From contig NZ_WWGX01000043.1 of the NCBI RefSeq assembly GCF_009862265.1, positions 285,712 through 349,711 on the forward strand: a stretch of DNA of 64,000 nucleotides. The letters run 5' to 3'. The notes under the pieces were generated by a model. It had not been told where the DNA came from. It did no database searches and saw only the letters and a program-made list of their open reading frames with translations. The translations under genes and the position numbers were made by a program. The DNA comes from Streptomyces sp. SID8352 (GTDB lineage: Bacteria > Actinomycetota > Actinomycetes > Streptomycetales > Streptomycetaceae). Within the stretch, counting starts at the first letter, position 1; each line of letters starts with the position of its first letter. Shown piece after piece: positions 33,822 through 43,700 of the stretch.

Positions 33822-33977
33822 GGCCTCCCCGGAGCCGTCCGCCGCGTGCCCGCGGCCCCCCGGCGGCGGTCACGCACGCCCCACGCGCCGCCGGAGCGGG
33901 CTCCGCCCGGCTCCGCACCTGGGGCGTCCCGCCGCCCCGGGGGCACCGGCACCGGACCCCGCTCCCGCGCTCGCGCG

Positions 33978-35462
33978 TCAGACACCCCCCGGACGGGGGA
34001 GGTCGCCGAAGAACACGCCGTGGAAGTCGTTCGGGATGTGGTGCGGAACCCGGGCCCGCCCCAGCTCCTGGAACGAGGCGGCGTCCAGGACGAGCAGGAA
34101 CGACGTGCCGGTGCGGGCGTCCAGGACCCCGGAGAGCACGACGCCGTCGTCCTCCGCGGTGGCGCCGGGCCGGCCCACGAACACCGCCTCGCTGGGGAAG
34201 CTGCCCTTCTCGTACCAGGAGGTGTGGGTGCCCGCCACGACGTCGAGCTTCAGCAGCCGGTTCATCGCCCGCAGGCTGCGCGGGGAGTGGCCGAGCCCGT
34301 AGGCGTAGCGGTACGGCTTCCCGTTGTGCGCGCGGTAGTTGATGCGCGGCATCTCCACACCGGCGTCGGTCAGGTCCACGACCCGCGCCGAGTCGGAGGA
34401 ACCGCCCAGGGGCAGGACGAAGCGGCGGGCCGCGTAGCCGTAGGCCTGGAGGTCGAACTGGTCCTCCGAGGGCGCCAGCCCCAGCACGCTCTCGTACGGG
34501 GTCTCGGTGACCGCGATGTCGATGAGCAGGTCGCCGCCCACCTCGGCGGCGTTGATGTGGTGGAAGGCGAAGAACGCCGGGCCCTCGAAGGTCCGGGTCA
34601 CCCGGCCCTCGCGCTTGTCGACGACCAGGAAGCGGGTGCCCCGCTCCGGCTGCCAGCTGAAGCACTGCACGAAGGTGTTGCCCGGTTCCAGGAACCGCTC
34701 GCGGTCGATGACGACGGGGATCTCCACCAGCACCACGTGGTTCTCGGTGGCGGCGAAGCTGTGCATGTAGCGCGGGTCCTCGCCGGTCTCGATGGTGGCG
34801 AGGCGGGTCTGGCGCAGGGTGTCCTCGGGCGTGTAGTGGACGTGGTAGACGGTCCGGTCCCGCATCTCCGTCGTGTAGTTGAGCAGCGCGCGGCGCTCGA
34901 AGTCGTAGTGCGGGTGCGGCGTGGACAGCTCCCCGGGGATGTGGCCCTCGAAGGCCAGTTCACCCACGGTCTCCAGGGTGCGCGGGTCGAACTCCATGTT
35001 CAGGGGCTGCTCGTTGAAGGCGAAGAACCGGTTCGCGAGCCGGGTCAGGTTCACGTTGGTGTTGTCGGAGATGTTCGGCGAGTACGCGGCGAAGTGCCGC
35101 CCGAACAGCTCCTCGCACGGGTCGACGCCGAACTGCTTGCCGTAGAGCTGCCCCTTGGTGACCGCCAGGTCGTACGCCGTCGTGCGCAGGTACTTGTTGG
35201 CGTAGGAGACCTGGCCCTCGCCGAAGGAGTAGGAGTGCAGCATGCCGATGCCGTTGAACCAGTGCGTGAGGCGGTAGTCGCCCACCTCGAACTTGGCGGG
35301 TCCGTTGCGGATCAGGGTGCCGCTGAGCCACTCGGGCAGCGCGCCCTCCACCGGCAGCCGGTCGATCCGCACCTCCTTGTCCAGGGTGGTGTACCCGGGG
35401 AAGTCGGGCAGCGGCTGCGGCTTCGGTGGGAACGGCGGCAGGGGCTGGGGCGTCTGGGGCAT
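33978..35462 (-). CDS. Carotenoid cleavage oxygenase family (RPE65/CCD) enzyme
   Basis: A 494-residue non-haem iron dioxygenase of the seven-bladed propeller family, which cleaves conjugated C=C bonds to give aldehydes or ketones. The four iron-binding His contexts are present: STPHPHYDF, YMHSFAATENH, FFAFHHINAAE, and the C-terminal NDFHGVFFGD. N-terminal LSGTLIRNGPAKFEV and THWFNGIGMLHSY are also typical. The ATG at 35462 is preferred because the longer frame has no homology. It is the last gene of the PUFA-like operon, 152 nt after the P450. No phytoene or carotene biosynthesis genes are nearby, so its substrate may be the polyene polyketide itself or an aryl-alkene. Confidence 0.9.
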   Translation of the reverse strand: MPQTPQPLPPFPPKPQPLPDFPGYTTLDKEVRIDRLPVEGALPEWLSGTLIRNGPAKFEVGDYRLTHWFNGIGMLHSYSFGEGQVSYANKYLRTTAYDLAVTKGQLYGKQFGVDPCEELFGRHFAAYSPNISDNTNVNLTRLANRFFAFNEQPLNMEFDPRTLETVGELAFEGHIPGELSTPHPHYDFERRALLNYTTEMRDRTVYHVHYTPEDTLRQTRLATIETGEDPRYMHSFAATENHVVLVEIPVVIDRERFLEPGNTFVQCFSWQPERGTRFLVVDKREGRVTRTFEGPAFFAFHHINAAEVGGDLLIDIAVTETPYESVLGLAPSEDQFDLQAYGYAARRFVLPLGGSSDSARVVDLTDAGVEMPRINYRAHNGKPYRYAYGLGHSPRSLRAMNRLLKLDVVAGTHTSWYEKGSFPSEAVFVGRPGATAEDDGVVLSGVLDARTGTSFLLVLDAASFQELGRARVPHHIPNDFHGVFFGDLPRPGGV

Positions 35463-35614
35463 GGTCGGGGTTCCTCTCGCGATGGTGCGGCGGGGGGCGG
35501 GGGTGCCGGACACGGGTGCCGTGGCGCCGCGGACGGCCGGACACCCCCTCGGTCCCGTCCCCGGGCCGCCGCCCGCGGTGCTCCGGCCGGGCGGCGGCAC
35601 GGTGACGACGGGAC

Positions 35615-36862
35615 CTAGCTCGTGAAGGTCATGGGCATGGAGTGCGGGCCGCGGAAGGTCGGTGTCTCGGTGCGGTGGATCTTGGCGCGGTCCACCTCCG
35701 GACGGCGCACCCGCTCCACGAACTGCCGCACCGCCACCTCGTTGATGAGCTGGCCGAGCTGGCCGCCGAGGCAGTAGTGGGCGCCGTGGCCGAGGGCCAG
35801 GTTCTGGCTGCGGGGACGGTCCACGTCGAGCCGGTCCGGGTCCGGGAACGCCTTCGGGTCGCGGTGTGCCGCGCCCATCCACACATAGATCTCCTCACCG
35901 GCCCGGATGGTCTGGCCGCCCAGCTCCACATCGCGCACCGGGCGGCGCTTGGTGAGCTGGACCGAGCTGTCGTACCGCATGAGTTCGGGCGTGGCGTACG
36001 GCACGAGGGACGGGTCGGCGGTCAGCCGGGCCAGGACGTCGGGGTGGTCGAGCAGGGCGAGGACGCTGTTGCCGATCTGGTGGGCGGTGGTCGTCTGGCC
36101 CGCCGTCAGCATGAAGATCAGGTTCCCGAGCAACTCCTCCTCGCTGGTGAAACCGCCGTCCGCCCAGGCGTCGGCCAGGGTCTGCATCAGATCGTCGGTC
36201 CGCTCGCTCTCCCGGCGGCGCAACTGCTCGCGGAAGTAGTCCATGTACTTGCCGACGCTCGCCAGGTGGTAGCCCGGGTGCTCCTTGCTCAGCGGCCCCT
36301 CGTCGACCAGCAGGCCCCAGCTCAGGATCCGCTTCCAGAACAGCTCGCGTTCCTCGACCGGCACTCCGAGCACCCCGCAGACGACGGCGGACGGCAGCGC
36401 CATCGCGTAGTCCGTCATGAAGTCCATCCCGCCGCGTGGCAGGACCGCGTCCAGCAGGGCTCTCGCACCGCGCTCGATCCCGTCGCGCATCGCCTCCACG
36501 GCACGCGGCAGGAACGGCTTCGTCATCAGCTTGCGCAGCCGCTTGTGGTCCGGGGCGTCGGTGACGAAGAGCTGGGAGTACAGGGCGCGCAGGGGCGCCG
36601 CCTGCTCGGGGGAGTGCGTGCCGGGATCCCACTGGGGGCGGCGCGCGGAGAAGACGGAGTCGCGCAGCGTCGTCAGCGCGGGCTCGTACCCGGTGACCAT
36701 CCACGCGCCGCCATCGCCCATCGTCGGGTCCCACAGGACGGGGTTGATCTCCCGGGCACGACGGTAGAGCGGGTACGGGTCCTCGACGTAGCGGGGCGTG
36801 TAGACGCCCATCATGGACAACTCGTTGTCACGGTCCGTGGGTCCGGTGAGCTGAACGGTCAT
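35615..36862 (-). CDS. Cytochrome P450 (bacterial class I, CYP105/107-like)
   Basis: A 415-residue soluble P450. The I-helix oxygen-binding motif is TAGQTTTAHQ, the ExxR is in PELMRYDSSVQ, and the haem-binding loop is LGHGAHYCLGGQLG with the proximal Cys. The usual Phe at the start of the haem motif is Leu here, a tolerated change. Its ATG overlaps the KR-protein stop by ATGA. It needs a ferredoxin and reductase encoded elsewhere; none is in the window. It probably hydroxylates or epoxidises the polyketide. Confidence 0.93.
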   Translation of the reverse strand: MTVQLTGPTDRDNELSMMGVYTPRYVEDPYPLYRRAREINPVLWDPTMGDGGAWMVTGYEPALTTLRDSVFSARRPQWDPGTHSPEQAAPLRALYSQLFVTDAPDHKRLRKLMTKPFLPRAVEAMRDGIERGARALLDAVLPRGGMDFMTDYAMALPSAVVCGVLGVPVEERELFWKRILSWGLLVDEGPLSKEHPGYHLASVGKYMDYFREQLRRRESERTDDLMQTLADAWADGGFTSEEELLGNLIFMLTAGQTTTAHQIGNSVLALLDHPDVLARLTADPSLVPYATPELMRYDSSVQLTKRRPVRDVELGGQTIRAGEEIYVWMGAAHRDPKAFPDPDRLDVDRPRSQNLALGHGAHYCLGGQLGQLINEVAVRQFVERVRRPEVDRAKIHRTETPTFRGPHSMPMTFTS

Positions 36863-39315
36863 GGTGCGTCTCCTCGGTAGCTGGCTGCGTGGACGCGCAG
36901 CACGTGCGCGCCCGACGCCTCGTCGGACACGAGCCAGTCGCCCCGCCGGGGGTCTCCCTCGACCAGCAGGCGGGCGCCCGACATCCGGGCCGTCCCGGGC
37001 GGCCGCAGCAGCGAGATCCGGCGCACCCGCAGCTCGGGCGGACCGCCGGGGCCGTCGGCCGGCGTGCGGCGCAGCAGGTTCTCCAGTGCCGTCAGCGGCA
37101 GGCTCTGCTCGGGCCAGCGCGGCAGCATCCAGACGTCGTTGGCCGGAGCCTCGGTGAGGCGGGCGGCGACCAGGGCCCCGGCGGTGTCCTGCCAGGAGGC
37201 GAGCGGTAGCACCCGGCCGCGCCAGCGCAGCCCCCGGGGCGCGCCCCCCGCACCGTGCCGGGCCGGGGCGCCCTCCGGCACCGCTCCGCCCGGTCCCGCT
37301 CCCGGGACGGCCCGCGGCCCGTCCGCCGCCCGGTGCACCACGCGCAGCCGGGCCGCCTCGCGGGGCAGCGCCGCACCCGTGCGGTACACCACCTCCACGT
37401 GCCACGCCCCGTCGACGTACGCCGCGCGCGCGGTGCGCTCCAGGGGCGCCGCCCCCGCGTCGAGGCGCAGCGCGGCCGGGCGCACCCGGATGTCCTCGAA
37501 GCGGTCGGGGACGAGGGGCGCGAGGTCCTCCGGGGGCAGCCAGGCGGCCGCCCACAGCGCGTTCTCCAGGAGCAGCGAGACCGGCAGGGCGGGGGCTCCG
37601 TCGACCTCGAAGTCGGTGAGCACCGGCACGCGTTCCCGGGTGAGGGTGATCCGGGCGGTCAGGCCGCGGTGCGGCGCGTGGTCGCTGACGTCGCCGAGGT
37701 GGAAGAGCGCCGGGACGAGGGCGCGGTAGCCGGGCAGTTCCTCGCTGCCCGGGTAGCCGAGGGCCTGGAGCGGCCCGAGCGCCCGGCCGAACGGGCCCAC
37801 GTAGGTGACCTCCCCGCGTGTGCCCGCGGCCAGTTCCGCGAGCCAGAGGCGCACCCCCTCGTCGACGTCGAGGGCGGCCATGTAGCGCAGCGTCGCCTCG
37901 AAGTTGGCGACCATGCCGACCCGGTCCCAGGTCGGCCAGCACAGCGTCATCACCGGGAACGGCGCCACCCGGTCGGCCCACAGGGCGAGCCGGGCGAGCC
38001 CCTCGTTGGCGGCGCCGTAGTCGAGCTGTCCGACCATGCCGCCGAGCCGCCCGGTGAGCGAGCCGACCGCGCAGAAGAACTTCAGCGGCAGCGCGCGCAC
38101 CCGCTGGAACAGGTGGAGGAAGCCGTCGGTCTTGGTGGTGACGGTGCGCAGGAACTCCTCGTCGGTCTTCTTCGGGAACCGCGCGGGGGTGTCGACACCG
38201 GCGTTGTGGATGACGGCGGTCGGCGGCCCGTCCAGCCCGTCGAGCAGCCGGCCGACCGCGTCCGGGTCGGTGAAGTCGCAGGTGCCGTAGGTGATCCTGA
38301 GGCCCTCGCGGTGCGCCCCCGAGAGATGGGCGAGCAGCTCCCGTTCGCGCCGCGCCGCGGCGATGGCCGCGCGGATCACGGTGATCGGCCGCCCCTCGGC
38401 GCGCAGACCCCACAGCCCCCGCTCGTACGCCGCGAAGTCCGCGTCGCCGGCGGTCAGCCAGGGCGCGGCCGCCGGGTCGGGCAGCGGGCCGCGCCCGGTG
38501 ACCACGACGCGGCAGCCGTGAGCGCGGGCCAGCGCCGTGGCGATGAGCCAGCCGATGCCCCGCCCGCCGCCGGAGACCAGCACCAGGTCGTCGGGGCCGA
38601 GCGGCACCGCGGGCGGGCCCGCGTCCTCCGCCTCGGCCCGCAGGGTGAAGCGGTGCCCGCCCCGGTGCCCGATCTCGAACAGGCCCCACCGGTACAGCTC
38701 GCGGCAGATCCGCTCCGGCAGCAGGTCCGTCTCGTCGAGCGAGGTGTCCAGGATCCGGGTGTTGCAGTTGGGGATCTCCCGGTGCAGCGTCTTGGCCAGG
38801 CCCGCCCAGATGCCGCCGAGCGGCTGCGGCCCCGCGCCCGGGGCGTGGTCCTCGGGCGCGAAGCCCATGCCCCCGCCGAGATAGGTGACGGCGAGGTAGA
38901 ACAGCCTGCGGGTCGCGGTCTCCCGCTCCCACTCCGGGTAGCAGGCGCGCAGGGCGGCGACCGTGCGCAGCAGCGCCGGCGCGTGGGCGTCGCCGCGCTC
39001 CGGGTCGAAGGGTTCGGCGAGGGTCAGGTCGACGAGGCCGTCGGGCAGCCGCCCGTCCACGCGCCAGTCCCCGCCGGGACCCGGGTCCGTGACGACCCGG
39101 GCGCCGCACTCGCGCAGCCGGGCGGCGACGCGCGCGGCGAGCGGCGGGGTGCCGCCCAGGACGGCGATCCGGGCCCCCGCGATGGCCGGAGCGGTGTGCG
39201 CGGGCGGCACGGGCTGCCGCACCGGCCGCCACCGCATGCGGCGCACCGGGGCCACCACGGGGCCCGCCCCGTCCGGGGCACCGGGGCCGCCGTCCTGGGC
39301 GACGCCTGTGCTCAT
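36859..39315 (-). CDS. Polyketide ketoreductase-type protein with degenerate DH-like C terminus
   Basis: 818 residues. The N-terminal ~250 residues look like a KR structural subdomain (IAVLGGTPPLAARVAARL...). The catalytic KR follows: LVSGGGRGIGWLIATALARA, AVIHNAGVDTPARF, CAVGSLTGRLGG (Ser) and LDYGAANEG with catalytic Tyr433. The C-terminal ~280 residues resemble a hot-dog DH domain (FEVDGAPALPVSLLLENALW), but the position of the catalytic His in HxxxGxxxxP is not His, so it is probably non-catalytic or a chain-binding/template domain. Related KR-DH units occur at the ends of PUFA and glycolipid synthases. It is joined by ATGA overlaps to P450 genes on both sides. It probably works on chains carried by the AT-ACP protein. 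Confidence 0.75.
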   Translation of the reverse strand: MSTGVAQDGGPGAPDGAGPVVAPVRRMRWRPVRQPVPPAHTAPAIAGARIAVLGGTPPLAARVAARLRECGARVVTDPGPGGDWRVDGRLPDGLVDLTLAEPFDPERGDAHAPALLRTVAALRACYPEWERETATRRLFYLAVTYLGGGMGFAPEDHAPGAGPQPLGGIWAGLAKTLHREIPNCNTRILDTSLDETDLLPERICRELYRWGLFEIGHRGGHRFTLRAEAEDAGPPAVPLGPDDLVLVSGGGRGIGWLIATALARAHGCRVVVTGRGPLPDPAAAPWLTAGDADFAAYERGLWGLRAEGRPITVIRAAIAAARRERELLAHLSGAHREGLRITYGTCDFTDPDAVGRLLDGLDGPPTAVIHNAGVDTPARFPKKTDEEFLRTVTTKTDGFLHLFQRVRALPLKFFCAVGSLTGRLGGMVGQLDYGAANEGLARLALWADRVAPFPVMTLCWPTWDRVGMVANFEATLRYMAALDVDEGVRLWLAELAAGTRGEVTYVGPFGRALGPLQALGYPGSEELPGYRALVPALFHLGDVSDHAPHRGLTARITLTRERVPVLTDFEVDGAPALPVSLLLENALWAAAWLPPEDLAPLVPDRFEDIRVRPAALRLDAGAAPLERTARAAYVDGAWHVEVVYRTGAALPREAARLRVVHRAADGPRAVPGAGPGGAVPEGAPARHGAGGAPRGLRWRGRVLPLASWQDTAGALVAARLTEAPANDVWMLPRWPEQSLPLTALENLLRRTPADGPGGPPELRVRRISLLRPPGTARMSGARLLVEGDPRRGDWLVSDEASGAHVLRVHAASYRGDAP

Positions 39316-40775
39316 GTCCGGACCGCCTCCTGGTCGGCGTACTTGATCTGCATCAGCACCTCGGGCAGGGGCCGCAGCGAGACCAGCGCGCCGGGGGTGA
39401 CGGGATGACCCGACACCAGGTGCAGCCGGAACCGCTGGGTGATCATGGCGACGGCGAACTGGATCTCCAGCAGGGCGAGGTCCATGCCGATGCACTTGCG
39501 GGCGCCGCCGCCGAACGGGAAGTAGTCGTAGCGGTCCCGGCCCGCGGCGCGCCCGCCGACGGCGCCGGTGGACTTCCCCTGGTGGGCGGGGCAGAACCGC
39601 CGGGGGTCGAAGGCCTCCGGGTTCTCCCAGACGGCGGCGTTGTGGTGGGCCGCGTAGACCGGGACGAGGACGGTGCTCCCGGCGGGCACGTGGTAGCCGC
39701 CGATCTCGTCGTCCTCCACGGTGTCCCGGGGGAACAGCCAGATCGGCGGGTACATCCGCAGCGACTCGTCCACGACCTGCCGCAGATACGGCAGGTCCGG
39801 CAGGTCGGCGGCGGTCGGGACGCGTCCGCCGAGGACCCGCTTCAGCTCCTCGTCGAGTTCGTCGCGGACGTTCTGGTGCTGGGCGATGGCGTAGAGCGTC
39901 CAGGTCAGGGCGCAGCCGGTGGTCTCGTGCCCGGCGAGGAACAGCGTCTTGAGCTCGGCCCTGATCTGCGTCTGGGTGAAGGGCTTCCCGGTGACCGCGT
40001 GGGTGGCGTCGAGCAGGGCGGCGACGACGCTGTCGGGGCTGCCGCCGCCGTCGCGGTGCAGGTCGATGATCTCGTCCATGACGCCGTTGAGGACCTTCTG
40101 GTGGTGCTTGAGCCGGCGCTGGTACCGGGTGGGCACCCAGCGCGGCAGCATCTGCTTGACCTCGCCGGTGAGGATCATCGCCTTGAGCGAGAAGCGCACG
40201 GCCGGCATCAGCCGGTCGGAGTAGTCGCGCAGGTCGACGCCGTAGAGCAGGCGGCCGATGACACCCATCGCCAGCCACATCATGTCGTCGGTGATGTCGA
40301 CGTCCTCGCCCCTGGCGGCCTTCTCGTCCCAGCGGGCGAGCAGTTCCTCGACCGTTCCGGTGATGGTGTCCGAACTCTCGCGCAGCCGGGACCTGTTGAA
40401 GAACGGCTGGGTGACGGAGCGCCGGGTGCGCCACTCCGGTCCGTCGGTGGTGAGCATGCCGCGGCCGAAGAACAGGTGGAAGCCGCGGTAGAAGCGCCCG
40501 CGCACGTAGTTGCGGGAGTTGTCCTGGAGGACGTGCTTGACGTGCTCGGGCTGGGTGATCTGGTGGACCAGGTAGGGGCCCATCTTCATCCGCGCGATGC
40601 CGCCGAACTGCCGCTGCAGTTCCACCAGGAGCTTGAGGGTGTCCTTCCGGAAGCTGCTGAGGGCGCCGAACAGAACGCTGCCCTCGGGCCCGGGCGCCAG
40701 GCGGCGGCCCTGCCCCGGCGCGGCCTTCCCGGCGGGCTCGGTGGTCGGCACGGCGGTCTCCTTCTTCGGTGTCAT
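39312..40775 (-). CDS. Cytochrome P450 (E-class, CYP4/CYP102-like haem domain)
   Basis: A 487-residue P450 with the longer architecture of fatty-acid hydroxylases. I-helix FLAGHETTGCALTW, ExxR in VDESLRMYPPIWLFPRD, and haem loop DYFPFGGGARKCIGMDLALL. No reductase domain is fused. Similarity to fatty-acid-type P450s fits a lipid-like polyketide substrate, with subterminal or terminal hydroxylation as a possibility. Start and stop both overlap neighbours by ATGA (40772-40775 and 39312-39315), so it lies inside the coupled biosynthetic operon. Confidence 0.92.
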   Translation of the reverse strand: MTPKKETAVPTTEPAGKAAPGQGRRLAPGPEGSVLFGALSSFRKDTLKLLVELQRQFGGIARMKMGPYLVHQITQPEHVKHVLQDNSRNYVRGRFYRGFHLFFGRGMLTTDGPEWRTRRSVTQPFFNRSRLRESSDTITGTVEELLARWDEKAARGEDVDITDDMMWLAMGVIGRLLYGVDLRDYSDRLMPAVRFSLKAMILTGEVKQMLPRWVPTRYQRRLKHHQKVLNGVMDEIIDLHRDGGGSPDSVVAALLDATHAVTGKPFTQTQIRAELKTLFLAGHETTGCALTWTLYAIAQHQNVRDELDEELKRVLGGRVPTAADLPDLPYLRQVVDESLRMYPPIWLFPRDTVEDDEIGGYHVPAGSTVLVPVYAAHHNAAVWENPEAFDPRRFCPAHQGKSTGAVGGRAAGRDRYDYFPFGGGARKCIGMDLALLEIQFAVAMITQRFRLHLVSGHPVTPGALVSLRPLPEVLMQIKYADQEAVRT

Positions 40776-43700
40776 CGGCCGTTCGCCCCCACGGGGGCGG
40801 TCCGCTGTTCCTGATCGGGCACCGGCCGCTTGTCCGGCGTGTGGAGGGCCCCGGTCACGGCGTCGACGTAGCCGATGACGGTGGCGGAGACGTCCTTCAT
40901 CTGCAGGACGACCCGGCCGCCGGGGGCCACCGCGACGAAGCGGTTGTCGGGCGCCCGCTCGGTCATGTCGAAGGCGGGCGGCGTCGCGTAGAGGTCCAGC
41001 CGTCCGTACTGCGCGGTGAGTTGGAGGTCGTTGCCCGCCGTGTACAAGTCGATCCGGCGGATGGACAGCGGCGCGGCGATCGGCACCAGACGGCCGTCGA
41101 CCAGATGCAGGACCCCGGTGCGGGCCAGCCCGTCGAGGAGGATCGACGGCGCGGTGAAGCGGCTGAACGCCGGGTCGTCCGGAGCGAGGTCGAGACGGTA
41201 CGTGGAGCGCTTGCCCAGCGGGTGGAGCCGGGTGTCGTGGGTCGACACGAACGGCCCGGTCAGCGACACCGGCGAGGCCGGCACGTGGTAGGGATCGGCG
41301 ACCGGCCGCTCCCCGGCCGGGTCCCAGGGCTCCCAGCGGGGCGCCGCGCTGTACTCGGCGGCCAGCAGCACCCGGGCGGTGAAGTGGGGCCGGTCCTCGA
41401 CGAGCAGCACGCCGCCGGGCGAGCGCACGTCGGTGGTGATCCGGATCTCCACCGCGGTCAGCTCCGCGGTGCGGGCCACGACCTTCGCCGCGATCCGCTT
41501 GGGCGTGGACGCCGTGTCCTCGTACACCCGCAGGAAGTGGTGGAACACCAGGTCCTCGAAGGCCACGACCTTCAGCCCCGGCACCAGTTCCCGGGCCGCC
41601 TCCGCGGCGATCTCGGTGACGAAGGTGCCCGGCAGGGTGGGCACGCCGCGGACCCGGTGGTGGCGGAGGTAGCCGTCGGCGGCCAGGTCGAACACGCACT
41701 CGTGCACCGCCTCGTCCGGCCCCGACGACACCTTGCGGCGCAGATAGAACCAATCGCCGCCGGACGGGCGCGGTGCGTCGAGGTAGCCCGGGTAGAAGCG
41801 CTCCACGGTGGCCCGCTCGGCGGCTCCGAGGTGCACCACCGACGGCTCGTTGCGGCCCGTCGCCAGCTCCCGCACGAAGTGGTCGACGCCCTCGGCCACC
41901 GGCATGTGGCTGTAGGAGCCGGCCCGCTTGAAGTACGCCTTGGTCAGCTCGTTGGCGCCCATCCCGACCCCGTCCCACAGGGTCCAGCCGACAGTGAACT
42001 CCTCGGCGCCGCGCGCCCGGCTGCCCCAGGTCGCGGCCGAGGCGAGGAAGTCGTTGCCGGAGGCGTAGTCCGGCTCGCCGAGCTGGCCGAAGTAGCCCAG
42101 CAGCGAACCGAAGTTGCACCAGCTCCGCGGCGGGCGCGCGGCGAAGGCGCGCCGCAGGTTGCGGTAGCTGCGCAGTTTGAGGTCGCGGATCGAGGTGAAC
42201 TCCGCGAACGACTTGTCCCTGATGAGCGCGGAGCGCTGGCGACCCGCCGCGTTGATCAGCAGGTCCACACCGCCCGGCTGCTCCGCGAGGACCCGGCCCA
42301 CCGCGGCCCCGACGGCGTCGGCGTCCTGGACGTCGCAGCTCAGGTAGGTGACCCGGCCCGGCCCGCAGTGCTCCTCCATGGCGCGGATGTTGGCGCGGGC
42401 CGCGCGGGCGTCGGTCATCCGGTCGAACTCCCGGTTGATCCGCGCCACGTTCCCGCCGCCTCCGGCCAGCCGCTTGCGGATGTAGGACTGCCGGGTGGCG
42501 GCGAACGCCTCGTCGTCGCCCTCGAAGACCTCCGCCGGATAGCTGTCCAGCGGGTTGCTGCCGATCAGGTAGACGCGCGGGCGGTGGCGGGCGGCGAGGC
42601 CCTTGACGACCTCGGCGGTGATGCCCCGGGCCCCGCCCACGGCGAGCACCACCGCCTCCGGGCCCAGCAGGGCGGGACCGGGGGCGGGCTCGGGGGCCGC
42701 CTCGGCGAGGGTGTGGCCGAGGCGCCGTCCGCCGTCGAGGAGGACGACGGGGAACAGGCGGGTCGCCGTGGACTCGCGCTCGGCCGCCAGGGCGGCGCCG
42801 CGCAGCCCGCGTTCACCGGTGCCCAGGGCGAAGACCAGGCAGTCCGCCAGCTCCAGGTGGGCGCACTTGACGAGTCCGGTGAACAGGCCGGTGAAGGGGT
42901 GCGGCACCCCGTTGTCGAGGGCGCCGGTCAGCAGGGTCACGAAGGAGGAGCCGGCCGTGCCCAGGTCGTCGTGGGCGTGGCGCAGCGTCAGGAACGCCGC
43001 GTCGTGCAGCGCGATCAGGGAGGCGGCCCCGCCCTCCAGGGACGCGGGCAGGGGCGCGGTGCGCGCGAGGTCGGTGACGACCCGCAGGTGCCGGACGGGC
43101 CCTCGGTGCTCGGCGAGCGCGGCGCCCACCGCCTCCTCGGTCACCTCCGGCAGATGGCGCCAGCCTGGCCTGGTGACGTCGACGGGCGCGGTGGACAGGA
43201 CGGTCGCGTCGGCGGGCAGGTGGCGCAGGCTGGCGCCCAGGTCCGGCAGGTCGGTGAGGACCACGACGCCCGCCGGGAGGAACGGGACGCGGTCCACCGA
43301 GCCGGTGGTGTCGGCGAGTTCGGTCAGCCGTGGCACATGGCGGACGACGGTGTGCCCCGGGGAGCCGCCCGGACCGGTGGGCGCGGGCCCGCCCGGTGCC
43401 CCGGTACCCCCGCGCGCTCCGCCGCCGCTCCCCGTCCCCGGGGCTCCGGCGGAGGAGGGCACGGCAGGCGTGGCGGGCTCGGCGGCGCTCGGCGCCGGGA
43501 GCTTCCCGGTGGGCGCGGCGGCAGTGACCGCGGCGGGCCGTACGGACGCCGTCCTCGCCTCCTCCGCCGCGGGCTCCGGGGTCAGCGCGCCGGTGACCGT
43601 GAGGGTGAGGTGGGTGGCGGGGAGCCCGGGGTCGGGCGCGCAGGTGACGGTGATCCGCCCGGCGGGCCGGTGCAGCGCCTCCAGGACGGCGAGGCCGCCC

